Source: Bacteroidales bacterium
GTDB taxonomy: Bacteria; Bacteroidota; Bacteroidia; Bacteroidales; UBA6680
Assembly: GCA_025210735.1 (NCBI GenBank)
Contig: JAOARD010000001.1
Coordinates: 62,001-126,000 of the forward strand
DNA length: 64,000 nt
Direction: 5' to 3'
The first letter of the stretch is position 1. The number at the start of each line of letters is the position of its first letter. Positions 55,647 to 63,717 of the stretch are shown piece after piece. The notes beneath the pieces were generated by a model. That model searched no databases and was not told the DNA's origin. It saw nothing but the letters and a program-made list of their open reading frames with translations. Position numbers and translations under genes: made by a program.

Positions 55647-56117
55647 ATGGCCGAAAACTATCAAATTGATAATGTTGACAGAAAAATACTGTCGTTGCTT
55701 ATGCGTAATGCGCGTATGCCATTTCTTGAAATTGCAAGGATATGTGGGGTTTCTGGTGCTGCAATACATCAACGTGTTAAAAAGCTTGAAGATGCCGGGG
55801 TTATTGAGGGATCAAGGTTTGTTGTAAAACCAAAAGCTTTGGGTTATGGTGTTTGTGCGTATATAGGGTTATTGCTTACCAGCTCAAATAAATATCTGGA
55901 GGTTATTGATGCTCTGAATGAAGTACCAGAGATTGTAGAGTGTAATTTTGTAACAGGAGATTACTCTTTAATTATAAAGGTTTTTTGTAAAGATAATGAA
56001 CATCTTATGCATGTTTTGGTAGATCATATGCAACATATATCTGGTATAGCAAGTACAAGAACATTTATATCGTTAGCACAACCAATAAGCAGAGAGTTTG
56101 AGATACCTGAGGAATAG
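55647..56117 (+). CDS. Lrp/AsnC-family transcriptional regulator
   Basis: A 156-residue regulator. Residues about 8-55 form the AsnC helix-turn-helix (DRKILSLLMRNARMPFLEIA, then VSGAAIHQRVKKLEDAGVI). Residues about 65-150 form the RAM ligand-binding domain (EIVECNFVTGDYSLIIKVFC). An amino acid is the expected effector. It lies about 100 bases after the E1-like gene and has its own terminator, so it is probably transcribed alone. Its targets are unknown. Confidence 0.93.
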   Translation: MAENYQIDNVDRKILSLLMRNARMPFLEIARICGVSGAAIHQRVKKLEDAGVIEGSRFVVKPKALGYGVCAYIGLLLTSSNKYLEVIDALNEVPEIVECNFVTGDYSLIIKVFCKDNEHLMHVLVDHMQHISGIASTRTFISLAQPISREFEIPEE

Positions 56118-56137
56118 AAAATATTATTATATAAACA

Positions 56138-56169
56138 AAAAAGCAGCATTTGTATAAGTGCTGCTTTTT
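56138..56169. terminator. Bidirectional terminator between lrp-type gene and fabH
   Basis: AAAAAGCAGCA pairs with TGCTGCTTTTT across a 10-base loop between the convergent stops. Confidence 0.88.
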
Positions 56170-56192
56170 CGTTTATATCTTATGACATTTAC

Positions 56193-57194
56193 TTACTTAT
56201 TGCCATCGTATCCCCATTTAAGATACATAGATCCCCATGTAAATCCGGCACCAAATGTAGCAAGTATTATGTTATCGCCTTTTTTAAGCTGTTTTTCCCA
56301 TTGCCAAATGCATAACGGAAGCGTTGCGGCAGTTGTGTTACCAAACTCCTGAATGTTTATCATAACCTTCTCTTTAGGTAGGTTCATTCTTTTTGCCGTA
56401 GCTTCAATAATACGCATATTAGCCTGATGAGGAACAAGCCATGCAATATCATCTGATGTAAGATTGTTTCTGTCCATTATCTCAACAGATACATCTGCCA
56501 TGTTAGATACAGCTGCTTTAAATACAGGCTGTCCTTCCTGATAGATGAAATGCTCTCTTGCATCAACAGTTTCGTGAGATGCTGGTTTAACAGATCCTCC
56601 CGCTTTCATATGAAGATGAGCTCTTCCGTATCCATCAGACTGAAGTATCATATCCTGAATACCAGAACCATCTGTTGTAGGTTCTAAAAGAACAGCTCCT
56701 GCGCCATCACCAAATATAGGACATGTTGTTCTGTCTTGGTAATTTACTATAGAAGACATCTTTTCAGCTCCTACAACAATTACCTTTTTATACATACCAG
56801 ACTCAACATACATTCTAGCTGTAGCTAATGAGTAAAGGAAGCCTGAACATCCGGCATTCAGATCAAATCCGAATGCATTTTTAATGCCAACTTTGTCTGA
56901 AATGATGTTTGCAGTTGCCGGAAATGGCATATCAGGAGTTACTGTAGCACAAATAATAAGATCAATCTCTTCTGGTTTAGTATTTGTTTTCTGAAGTAAC
57001 TGATTAACTGCTTCTGCACCTAAGTCAGACGAACCTTTGCCCTCTTCTTTAAGTATATGGCGGGTTTTGATGCCAATACGGGTCATTATCCATTCATCGG
57101 TAGTGTCTACCATTTTACTTAACTCTTCATTGTTAAGTACGTATTCAGGTAGAGCGGCACCAATTCCAGTGATTGTAGCGTTGATTTTTGTCAT
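56193..57194 (-). CDS. fabH: 3-oxoacyl-ACP synthase III
   Basis: A 333-residue enzyme that starts fatty acid synthesis by joining acetyl-CoA and malonyl-ACP. The triad is seen in [13 protein letters not shown] (Cys), [14 protein letters not shown] (His) and [11 protein letters not shown] (Asn). The N-terminus [18 protein letters not shown] is canonical. Its start overlaps the plsX stop by one base, in the widely conserved rpmF-plsX-fabH order. It is the housekeeping counterpart of the second KASIII at 37945. Confidence 0.96.
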   Translation of the reverse strand: MTKINATITGIGAALPEYVLNNEELSKMVDTTDEWIMTRIGIKTRHILKEEGKGSSDLGAEAVNQLLQKTNTKPEEIDLIICATVTPDMPFPATANIISDKVGIKNAFGFDLNAGCSGFLYSLATARMYVESGMYKKVIVVGAEKMSSIVNYQDRTTCPIFGDGAGAVLLEPTTDGSGIQDMILQSDGYGRAHLHMKAGGSVKPASHETVDAREHFIYQEGQPVFKAAVSNMADVSVEIMDRNNLTSDDIAWLVPHQANMRIIEATAKRMNLPKEKVMINIQEFGNTTAATLPLCIWQWEKQLKKGDNIILATFGAGFTWGSMYLKWGYDGNK

Positions 57195-58135
57195 TAGTTA
57201 AATGCCTCCTTGATTTTAGTAGATAGATCAGCTTCAATAACCTTTTTGGTTTGAAGCACCATGTTCTTAATGGCAGTTTTGTTAGAAATACCATGACCAA
57301 TAATTACAGGTTTATTTATTCCTAAAACAGGAGTTCCACCATAGTTCTCAAAGTTAAACTGATCGAAATATGAGTCGTTAATACCTCTCTGTTTTATTAA
57401 TTTATAAAACCCTTCGGCCTCTTTAAGTATTACATTACCAACAAAACCGTCACAAACAAAAACGTCAGCCTTATCTCCGGCAAATATATCATTACCTTCA
57501 ACGTTTCCTACAAAATTAAAATCTGTAGAGTCTGACATAAGTTCATGAGTACTCTGAACAAGAAGGTTCCCCTTCTCTTTTTCTGATCCTATATTTATCA
57601 GACCAACTCTTGGGGCTTCAATACCCATTACTGAGCTGGCATAAATCTTACCTAGTATTGCATACTGATATAACACATCCGGTCGGCAATCAGGATTTAA
57701 CCCTACATCAAGTATAAGAGAATACTTGTCGTTATCAACCGGTACGTAACTACCAATACAAGGTCTGATAATACCCGGAATAGCTTTTACAGTATACATT
57801 GCACCAACTAGCATAGCTCCTGTGTTTCCGGCACTCGCAAAACCATCAATTTTATTCTGATGAAGCAGTCCGAAACCAATTGCTACACTTGAGTTAGGCT
57901 TTTGTTTAAAAGCTTTTGCTGGATGTTCGCCCATACCAATACACTCAGTGGTATGAACAATATCAAAGTTAGAAGCATCGTAATTCTCCTCTTTAAGAAT
58001 CGCTTCAATCTTTGTTTGGTCACCTATCAATACCAATCTTACGTCTGAAGAAAGTACCTTGTGGGCTTCTATAGCTCCTAAAACTATCGCTTCAGGAGCA
58101 TAATCTCCACCCATAATATCTAATCCGATTCTCAT
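57194..58135 (-). CDS. plsX: Phosphate acyltransferase PlsX
   Basis: A 313-residue enzyme that makes acyl-phosphate from acyl-ACP for phospholipid synthesis. Characteristic blocks are [19 protein letters not shown] at the start, [15 protein letters not shown] near residue 95, and [19 protein letters not shown] near residue 230. It lies between rpmF and fabH in the conserved lipid operon. Confidence 0.97.
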   Translation of the reverse strand: MRIGLDIMGGDYAPEAIVLGAIEAHKVLSSDVRLVLIGDQTKIEAILKEENYDASNFDIVHTTECIGMGEHPAKAFKQKPNSSVAIGFGLLHQNKIDGFASAGNTGAMLVGAMYTVKAIPGIIRPCIGSYVPVDNDKYSLILDVGLNPDCRPDVLYQYAILGKIYASSVMGIEAPRVGLINIGSEKEKGNLLVQSTHELMSDSTDFNFVGNVEGNDIFAGDKADVFVCDGFVGNVILKEAEGFYKLIKQRGINDSYFDQFNFENYGGTPVLGINKPVIIGHGISNKTAIKNMVLQTKKVIEADLSTKIKEAFN

Positions 58136-58182
58136 GCAGTATTATTTTGGCTTCTGTTTTTAAAGGCAGAAATATACCAATT

Positions 58183-58368
58183 TTATTCTGCAATTTGTTT
58201 CTCGATTACTAACTTTCCTCTGTAGTGTCCACATTCCGGACATACACGGTGATACTGAACTGTTGTTCCACAGTTTTGGCATGCCATTACAGTAGGAACT
58301 TTAGCCTTGTCATGAGTTCTTCTCTTATCTCTTCTTGACTTGGATTGTCGTCTCTTAGGATGTGCCAT
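58183..58368 (-). CDS. rpmF: 50S ribosomal protein L32
   Basis: A 61-residue basic protein beginning MAHPKRRQSKSRRDKRR, with a zinc ribbon (CQNC and CPEC). It is followed by plsX, the classic arrangement linking translation and lipid synthesis. Confidence 0.98.
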   Translation of the reverse strand: MAHPKRRQSKSRRDKRRTHDKAKVPTVMACQNCGTTVQYHRVCPECGHYRGKLVIEKQIAE

Positions 58369-58399
58369 TTCTACTAATTTATTTAATTAATGATTCTTA

Positions 58400-58987
58400 T
58401 TATTTTAACTTTTTAAGTGCCTCCCAACGCGGATCAATCTCTGTTGAATCATCTTCCTCATTGTCCTCTTCTTCGAGATCAATACCAAGGTCGCTAAAGA
58501 ATTCATCATCAATATCATCGTTGCCAAAAGACATCAACTCTCTGTATTTTTCCATCATTTCGGCATTACACGTACTCTCACCATCCTCATCGTCTGGGTG
58601 TATGCGTTGTGCCGGAAGACTCAAACAGATACTTTCATAAATGTATTTTGAAAGATCTATATGACTCTCTTTGTTTGAGAGTACCCAAAGCTCTTCGTTT
58701 TCTTCAACGGTTTCAGCTCCGAATTTAATATATATTCTGCCTTCGTAACTTATACTTTGGCTGTATATATCAAGACATCTGTCACACTCTATATCAACAC
58801 TACCCTCTAAAAAAACAGAAAGAACTATCATTTCGGTTTTTTTGTCAAGTAGTATCCTAGTCTTTACGTCCCCACTTTCTATTTCCGACTCTTCAAAAAG
58901 CTCAAAGAACTCTCTGTTAATGTCTAAACTGTACTCATGCAATCCTACCTTTAATCCAACAAAAGGTATTTTTAATTCATTCTTCAT
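58400..58987 (-). CDS. DUF177 (YceD-like) protein
   Basis: A 195-residue acidic protein of the DUF177/YceD family, whose genes lie directly upstream of rpmF in most bacteria; a role in 23S rRNA processing or accumulation has been proposed. The middle has GSVDIECDRCLDIYSQSISY with the family Cys pair, and SIDLSKYIYESICLSLPAQR-type residues (HIDLSKYIYESICLSLPAQR) follow. A strongly acidic tail (EEEDNEEDDSTEID) precedes the end. The gap to rpmF is 31 bases. Confidence 0.92.
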   Translation of the reverse strand: MKNELKIPFVGLKVGLHEYSLDINREFFELFEESEIESGDVKTRILLDKKTEMIVLSVFLEGSVDIECDRCLDIYSQSISYEGRIYIKFGAETVEENEELWVLSNKESHIDLSKYIYESICLSLPAQRIHPDDEDGESTCNAEMMEKYRELMSFGNDDIDDEFFSDLGIDLEEEDNEEDDSTEIDPRWEALKKLK

Positions 58988-59186
58988 TCCAGCTTCCCAT
59001 TAAAAAAGTGTGCCGTTTTTATCACGCAAAAGTAATTATTATAATTAGAATAAAAAAAGAAAAAGGCTTAGGCTAATATTTCTGTTTATTAATATGTTTT
59101 GTTTATTTGATAAACAGGCAGGTTAGTTAAAGTAAAGTTTTGTGTTAATCGATTGATTATCTTGGTTAATCAGGGTTTTTGAGATT

Positions 59187-59214
59187 AAAAGCTGCTTTAC
59201 TGTAAACAGCTTTT
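59187..59214 (-). terminator. Terminator of the ArsR-type gene
   Basis: AAAAGCTG pairs with CAGCTTTT, with inner TTTAC/GTAAA pairing, 12 bases past the leftward stop at 59226. Confidence 0.8.
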
Positions 59215-59225
59215 AATAAATATTA

Positions 59226-59522
59226 TTAGCATGCACATTTGTTAAGACATTCAATAATGTCGGCCAAATTTTCATTTTTCATAAAATAAAAAGTGTTTTT
59301 ACCTTCTCGTTTTGAACATAAAACACCTTTATCTTTTAAAATTCCCAAATGATGTGATGTTGTTGATTGCTCAATTTTAAGCATTTCGTGAATTTGGGTA
59401 ACAGTAAGTTTTTTCCCTCCGTCAAGGTAATTTAATATAGCAATCCTTATAGGATGGGCTATAGCTTTAAGCATGCTTGCAGCTTTTTCCAGTTGTTCTA
59501 TCTGTAATTCTTTAATTTCCAT
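59226..59522 (-). CDS. ArsR-family transcriptional regulator
   Basis: A 98-residue winged-helix regulator (AIAHPIRIAILNYLDGG, then QSTTSHHLGILKDKGVLCSKREGK quoted in part as STTSHHLGILKDKG). The usual ELCVCDL metal site of helix 3 is absent. The only cysteines besides VLCSK are at the end (IECLNKCAC), so sensing by a C-terminal metal site or by thiol chemistry is possible. It has its own terminator and TATATTTG on the minus strand about 40 bases upstream. No obvious target gene is adjacent. Confidence 0.9.
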   Translation of the reverse strand: MEIKELQIEQLEKAASMLKAIAHPIRIAILNYLDGGKKLTVTQIHEMLKIEQSTTSHHLGILKDKGVLCSKREGKNTFYFMKNENLADIIECLNKCAC

Positions 59523-59742
59523 CTTAATAATTAGGTGGTTATCTATATAAGTTAAGAATGCAAATATATAAATATATAATGATATTCCTTTCTTTGTATT
59601 GAAAATCTGTTAATTTGTTACTGTGTAGGAATCTGTTTGTTTCTAAAAATTGATTTTCACACAATCTTTTCTCTATATTTGATCTTTACTTTACACATAT
59701 TATATATGAAGATATATGTTATGATAAACAAACTATTTGCTA

Positions 59743-60717
59743 ATGAGTAAGTCGGCTATAATAAAGGCTCCGGTAAATGAAGAGATGAAGAGTTTTGAGA
59801 AACACTTTCTTGAAGCTATGGATACCAATATACCGCTTCTAAAGACTATTGTTAATTATATGTATCGTCGGAAAGGAAAACAGTTGCGTCCGGTAATTGT
59901 ATTTCTAACGGCAAAATTGTTGGGTGAGGTTACAGACAAGACGTATACTGCGGCATCTATGTTAGAGCTACTACATACTGCAACACTTATTCATGACGAT
60001 GTTGTTGATGAGGCATATCAGCGCAGAGGAGCGTTCTCTATAAATGCTTTGTGGCGATCTAAGATAGCTGTGCTTGTTGGTGATTTTTTATTGTCTAAAG
60101 GATTATTGCTTTCTGTAAAGCATAAGACTTACGATCTTTTGGAGATAATGAGTGAGGCAGTGCGAGAGATGAGTGAGGGGGAGTTGTTGCAGATAGAAAA
60201 ATCTAGAAAGCAGGATGTTGATGAAGATACCTACTTTGAGATTATAAGAAAGAAAACTGCTACATTGATTGCTTCATGTGCTGCAAATGGGGCATGTTCT
60301 GTTAATGCTAGTGACGAAACTATAGAGGAGATGAGGTTATTTGGAGAGTATTTGGGTATTGCTTTTCAGATTAAAGATGATTTGCTTGATTATACCTCTA
60401 GTTCTGTTATTGGTAAACCCTCGTATCAGGACATTAAAGAAAAAAAACTTACTCTGCCACTTATCTTTGCTCTTAGTAAAGCATCGTCTAAAGAGAAGCA
60501 TAGAGTACTTAAGATTGTAAGACGTCACAATAAAAATAGTACAAAGGTTAAAGAGGTTGTTAACTTTGTAAAGAGTAGTGGAGGAATTGAGTATACTATT
60601 GATAGAATGAATCAATATAGGGATAAAGCAATAGATATCTTGAATAAATATCCGGATTCTGATGAGCGTAAAGCACTTATTACACTAGTAGAATATGCCG
60701 TAGAACGTGTTAAATAG
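59743..60717 (+). CDS. Polyprenyl diphosphate synthase
   Basis: A 324-residue all-helical trans-prenyltransferase. Both Asp-rich motifs are present: LIHDDVVDEAYQRRG near residue 88 and FQIKDDLLDYTSS near residue 215. The start is the ATG at 59743 (MSKSAIIKAPV); the upstream TTG adds nothing. The family condenses IPP onto allylic diphosphates to make the long chain used for menaquinone or the carrier lipid; chain length cannot be read reliably here. It is probably transcribed alone. Confidence 0.94.
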   Translation: MSKSAIIKAPVNEEMKSFEKHFLEAMDTNIPLLKTIVNYMYRRKGKQLRPVIVFLTAKLLGEVTDKTYTAASMLELLHTATLIHDDVVDEAYQRRGAFSINALWRSKIAVLVGDFLLSKGLLLSVKHKTYDLLEIMSEAVREMSEGELLQIEKSRKQDVDEDTYFEIIRKKTATLIASCAANGACSVNASDETIEEMRLFGEYLGIAFQIKDDLLDYTSSSVIGKPSYQDIKEKKLTLPLIFALSKASSKEKHRVLKIVRRHNKNSTKVKEVVNFVKSSGGIEYTIDRMNQYRDKAIDILNKYPDSDERKALITLVEYAVERVK

Positions 60718-60739
60718 CAATATATATTGAATTTTACTA

Positions 60740-60770
60740 TTTGTTTATTGATTGGCAAGTGGTAATTTTG
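60740..60770 (+). promoter_or_regulatory. Promoter of kbl
   Basis: TTTG (60740-60743), a 19-base spacer and TAATTTTG (60763-60770) are an exact match to the Bacteroidota -33/-7 form, 26 bases before the kbl ATG. Confidence 0.65.
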
Positions 60771-60795
60771 TGATCAAAATAATAAAATTAAAGTC

Positions 60796-61986
60796 ATGTA
60801 TAAAAATTTTCAAGAGCACCTTCAGAAAGAGCTGCAGGATATAAAAGAGGCAGGTCTGTATAAGGAGGAGAGAATTATTACATCTCCGCAGGATGCAGAA
60901 ATTTCTGTATCAACAGGTGAGAAAGTGTTGAACTTTTGTATGAACAACTATCTTGGGTTGTCAAATGATCAGAGACTGATTGATGCATCTAAAGAGGCTC
61001 TTGATCAGAGAGGATACGGAATGTCTTCAGTACGTTTTATCTGTGGTACACAGGATATGCACAAAGAGCTTGAAGCTAAGATTGCTGAGTTTTTTGGTAC
61101 AGAGGATACAATTCTTTATGCTGCATGTTTTGATGCTAATGGTGGTGTTTTTGAACCATTATTAACAGCTGAGGATGCTATTATTTCAGATTCACTTAAC
61201 CATGCATCAATTATTGATGGAGTTCGTTTGTGTAAAGCTCAGCGTTACAGATATAAGAATGCTGACATGGCTGATCTTGAAGAGCAACTTAAGCTTGCAC
61301 AAGCACAACGTTTTCGTTTAATTGTTACCGATGGAGTTTTCTCTATGGACGGTAATGTTGCTCCTCTTGATAAGATTTTAGAGCTTGCAGAGAAGTACAA
61401 TGCAATGGTAATGGTTGATGAGAGTCACTCTGCAGGTGTTGTTGGAAAGACAGGTAGAGGTGTTTCTGAATTATACAACGCTAAGGGAGAGGTTGATATT
61501 ATTACAGGTACTTTAGGAAAAGCATTTGGTGGTGCTATTGGTGGTTTTACTACTGGTCGTAAAGAGGTTATTGATATGCTTCGTCAGCGTTCACGTCCTT
61601 ATCTATTCTCAAACTCTATTCCTCCAATGGTTGCAAATGCAGGTATCAGAATGTTTGATATCATGAAGGAGAGTAACGAACTTCAGGACAGATTACATGA
61701 GAACACTTCGTATTTTGTTGAGAAGATGAAATCAGCTGGTTTTGATATTAAACCTACTGAATCTGCAATATGTGCGGTTATGTTGTATGATGCAAAGCTT
61801 TCGCAAGATTTTGCTTCAGCTCTTCTTAAAGAAGGTATTTATGTAATTGGTTTCTACTTCCCGGTAGTTCCGAAGAACGAAGCTCGTATTCGTGTTCAGC
61901 TTTCTGCGGCTCATACTCGTGAGCAACTTGATAAAGCTATAGATGCTTTTGCTAAGGTTGGTAAGGAGCTAGGTGTACTTAAGTAA
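60796..61986 (+). CDS. kbl: Glycine C-acetyltransferase (2-amino-3-ketobutyrate CoA ligase)
   Basis: A 396-residue PLP enzyme of the alpha-oxoamine synthase family. The PLP lysine is in GTLGKAFGGAIGG; FCMNNYLGLSND, SSVRFICGTQDMHKELE and VMVDESHSAGVVGKTGRG are diagnostic for KBL. It splits 2-amino-3-ketobutyrate with CoA to glycine and acetyl-CoA in threonine breakdown. The partner threonine dehydrogenase gene (tdh) is not next to it. Codon usage is noticeably more G/C-ended than the neighbours, as in highly expressed genes. Serine palmitoyltransferase is an alternative reading but fits less well. Confidence 0.92.
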   Translation: MYKNFQEHLQKELQDIKEAGLYKEERIITSPQDAEISVSTGEKVLNFCMNNYLGLSNDQRLIDASKEALDQRGYGMSSVRFICGTQDMHKELEAKIAEFFGTEDTILYAACFDANGGVFEPLLTAEDAIISDSLNHASIIDGVRLCKAQRYRYKNADMADLEEQLKLAQAQRFRLIVTDGVFSMDGNVAPLDKILELAEKYNAMVMVDESHSAGVVGKTGRGVSELYNAKGEVDIITGTLGKAFGGAIGGFTTGRKEVIDMLRQRSRPYLFSNSIPPMVANAGIRMFDIMKESNELQDRLHENTSYFVEKMKSAGFDIKPTESAICAVMLYDAKLSQDFASALLKEGIYVIGFYFPVVPKNEARIRVQLSAAHTREQLDKAIDAFAKVGKELGVLK

Positions 61987-62026
61987 GAATTATATCTGAT
62001 ATAATAATCAGGTGATTATATAAATT

Positions 62027-62064
62027 AAGGGAGAGGTGATTTGGCGCCTTTCCCTTTGTTTTTG
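62027..62064 (+). terminator. Terminator of kbl
   Basis: AAGGGAGAGGTG pairs with CGCCTTTCCCTT (including G-U pairs) and is followed by a T tract. Confidence 0.8.
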
Positions 62065-62197
62065 GTTAGCAAAAGGTAAACAATCGAAAAAAATACTTTT
62101 CATAACAGTTTGATATATAGTTAATTTCTTTCGTTAGGTTTTCTGTTTGATATTTAGCAGGTTGATTTTTTTGTTTTTGTGTATTATCTTTATTTAC

Positions 62198-62331
62198 ATG
62201 AATTTAAGACATCTCTCTATATACACTTAATACGCTAATTGTATTTCTTTTACATTTTAGCATATCCCAGAACTGCTAATACAGTTTACACAACGAAAGT
62301 CGCTCTGTCCCCAACAGGCGACTTTTCTTTT
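62198..62331 (+). ncRNA. Candidate small RNA between kbl and the M19 gene
   Basis: A strong Rho-independent terminator (AAAGTCGC / GCGACTTT, with inner CTGT/ACAG pairing, 62295-62324, then TCTTTT) stands over 230 bases after the kbl terminator with no reading frame before it. Upstream, TTG (62162-62164), a 20-base spacer and TATCTTTA (62185-62192) approximate a promoter. Together they would give an RNA of about 130 bases. The identity is unknown, and the hairpin could instead act on a longer read-through transcript. Confidence 0.35.
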
Positions 62332-62369
62332 ATAATTAAATTAGTTGTTGTGTACAACTAATTTAATTA
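62331..62369. promoter_or_regulatory. Long palindrome containing TAGTTG-N7-CAACTA, site 1
   Basis: A perfect 17-base inverted repeat (left arm 62331-62347, right arm 62353-62369) with a 5-base centre. Its core, TAGTTG-N7-CAACTA at 62341-62359, recurs once more before the M19 gene. Confidence 0.6.
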
Positions 62370-62421
62370 TGTTTACATTGTTAAAATAATTATACTGAAT
62401 AATTTGTATTGAGAAATCAGA

Positions 62422-62440
62422 TAGTTGTGTGTTGCAACTA
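62422..62440. promoter_or_regulatory. TAGTTG-N7-CAACTA, site 2
   Basis: The same 6-7-6 inverted repeat as site 1, 81 bases further on and 53 bases before the M19 start. Two equal sites suggest paired operators for one regulator. Confidence 0.55.
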
Positions 62441-62493
62441 ATGTTTATTGTATTTTATATAATACATATTTTAAAACTAAAGATGAAGAATTG

Positions 62494-63639
62494 ATGAAAA
62501 AATACAGAGTTAGTTTAGTATTATTATTAACAGTAGGATTGTTAATGATAATTGCGACATTATCAGCTATTAAAGAGTCAGTTTATAGTGAGCGTTGTAT
62601 AACTATTGTTCAGAATTCGGTTCCGGTTGATATGTTAGGTCTGTTTACAGGGGAACCAACATTGCCGGGAGAGGAATCTTCATTTGACCGATGGTTTGGT
62701 GAGGATGTAGTATTTACAGAGGATGATTATAAACGTGTTAAAGAATCAGGAATAAGGTTATTTTCTCATGGTGAGTTGTTTTATGATTATCAGGAAATGA
62801 TAAATTCTGTAAAACAGTGGAAAAGATTAACTGAAGAGGCATCGGAATATCTTATGTGTATTGAGTCGGCTGAGGATCTGGATAATTTGCAGAGAAGTGA
62901 TAAGATTGGGGTGATAATATCATATCAGAATTCAGTTCATTTCAGATCTGTGGATGATGTAGAGTTGTTTTATAATCTTGGTCAAAGAGTGTCTCAACTA
63001 ACATATAACGAACAGAATAATATTGGTAGTGGAGCATTTTGTGATATTGATAGCGGTCTTACAGGTTTTGGAAGGAGTATTATTGGTAAAATGAATGAGC
63101 TGGGAATGGTTGTTGATCTTTCGCATTGTGGAACAAGAACCACTCTAGATGCGATTGAATGTTCTAATAAACCAGTGCTTTTTACTCATGCTGTTTGTGA
63201 AGCATTAATGCCTGAATATCCCAGATCTAAAACAGATGAAGAGATTATTAAAATGGCAGAGAAGGGGGGAGTAATTGGAATTCCTGTTTTGCGATTTATG
63301 ATCCGTGATAAGGAGCCTGTTACGATAGAGCATTTTCTGGATCATATTGATCATGTTGTTAATCTTGTTGGTGTTGATCATGTAGGCATTGGTAGTGACC
63401 AGAATCTTGAATCGGAGGATGCATATCCGGTGGAGTATAGAAGAGATAGGTTAGAGAATGCTCCAGCAAAGTACAGATGCCATACAAATGAAGATTATTT
63501 GATTAGTATAGAGGACTTGAATCATAGACTAAGAACATTTGATATTGTTGAAGGACTTATACGAAGAGGCTATTCAGACGAAGATATAGAAAAGATTATT
63601 GGAGGGAATTTTGTTCGTGTATTGAAACAAATTTTATAA
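62494..63639 (+). CDS. Membrane dipeptidase-family (M19) protein with altered metal site
   Basis: A 381-residue protein; the start at 62494 gives an N-terminal membrane anchor or signal (MKKYRVSLVLLLTVGLLMII). The M19 barrel is recognised from GQRVSQLTYNEQNNIGSGAF-type sequence, VVDLSHCGTRTTLDAI, LFTHAVCEAL and VDHVGIGSD. Of the five metal ligands of classical renal dipeptidase, the two later His (SHCG, THAV) are kept. The HxD motif, however, is PVD (Pro for His) and the bridging Glu appears as Gln in ISYQNS. It may belong to a known divergent bacterial branch with other metal needs. Substrate unknown. Confidence 0.8.
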   Translation: MKKYRVSLVLLLTVGLLMIIATLSAIKESVYSERCITIVQNSVPVDMLGLFTGEPTLPGEESSFDRWFGEDVVFTEDDYKRVKESGIRLFSHGELFYDYQEMINSVKQWKRLTEEASEYLMCIESAEDLDNLQRSDKIGVIISYQNSVHFRSVDDVELFYNLGQRVSQLTYNEQNNIGSGAFCDIDSGLTGFGRSIIGKMNELGMVVDLSHCGTRTTLDAIECSNKPVLFTHAVCEALMPEYPRSKTDEEIIKMAEKGGVIGIPVLRFMIRDKEPVTIEHFLDHIDHVVNLVGVDHVGIGSDQNLESEDAYPVEYRRDRLENAPAKYRCHTNEDYLISIEDLNHRLRTFDIVEGLIRRGYSDEDIEKIIGGNFVRVLKQIL

Positions 63640-63717
63640 TTATTGAGATGTTAAAAGTAGTACGAATCTTGTATATCATATAGAAATATTGTGTTTGCTA
63701 CTAAAAAAAGTTAATAA

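Noticed and set aside
59098-59115. TGTTTAT/ATAAACA inverted repeat between ArsR and DUF177 genes
   Set aside because: Short, AT-only arms in an AT-rich gap; expected by chance and not linked to a clear promoter.
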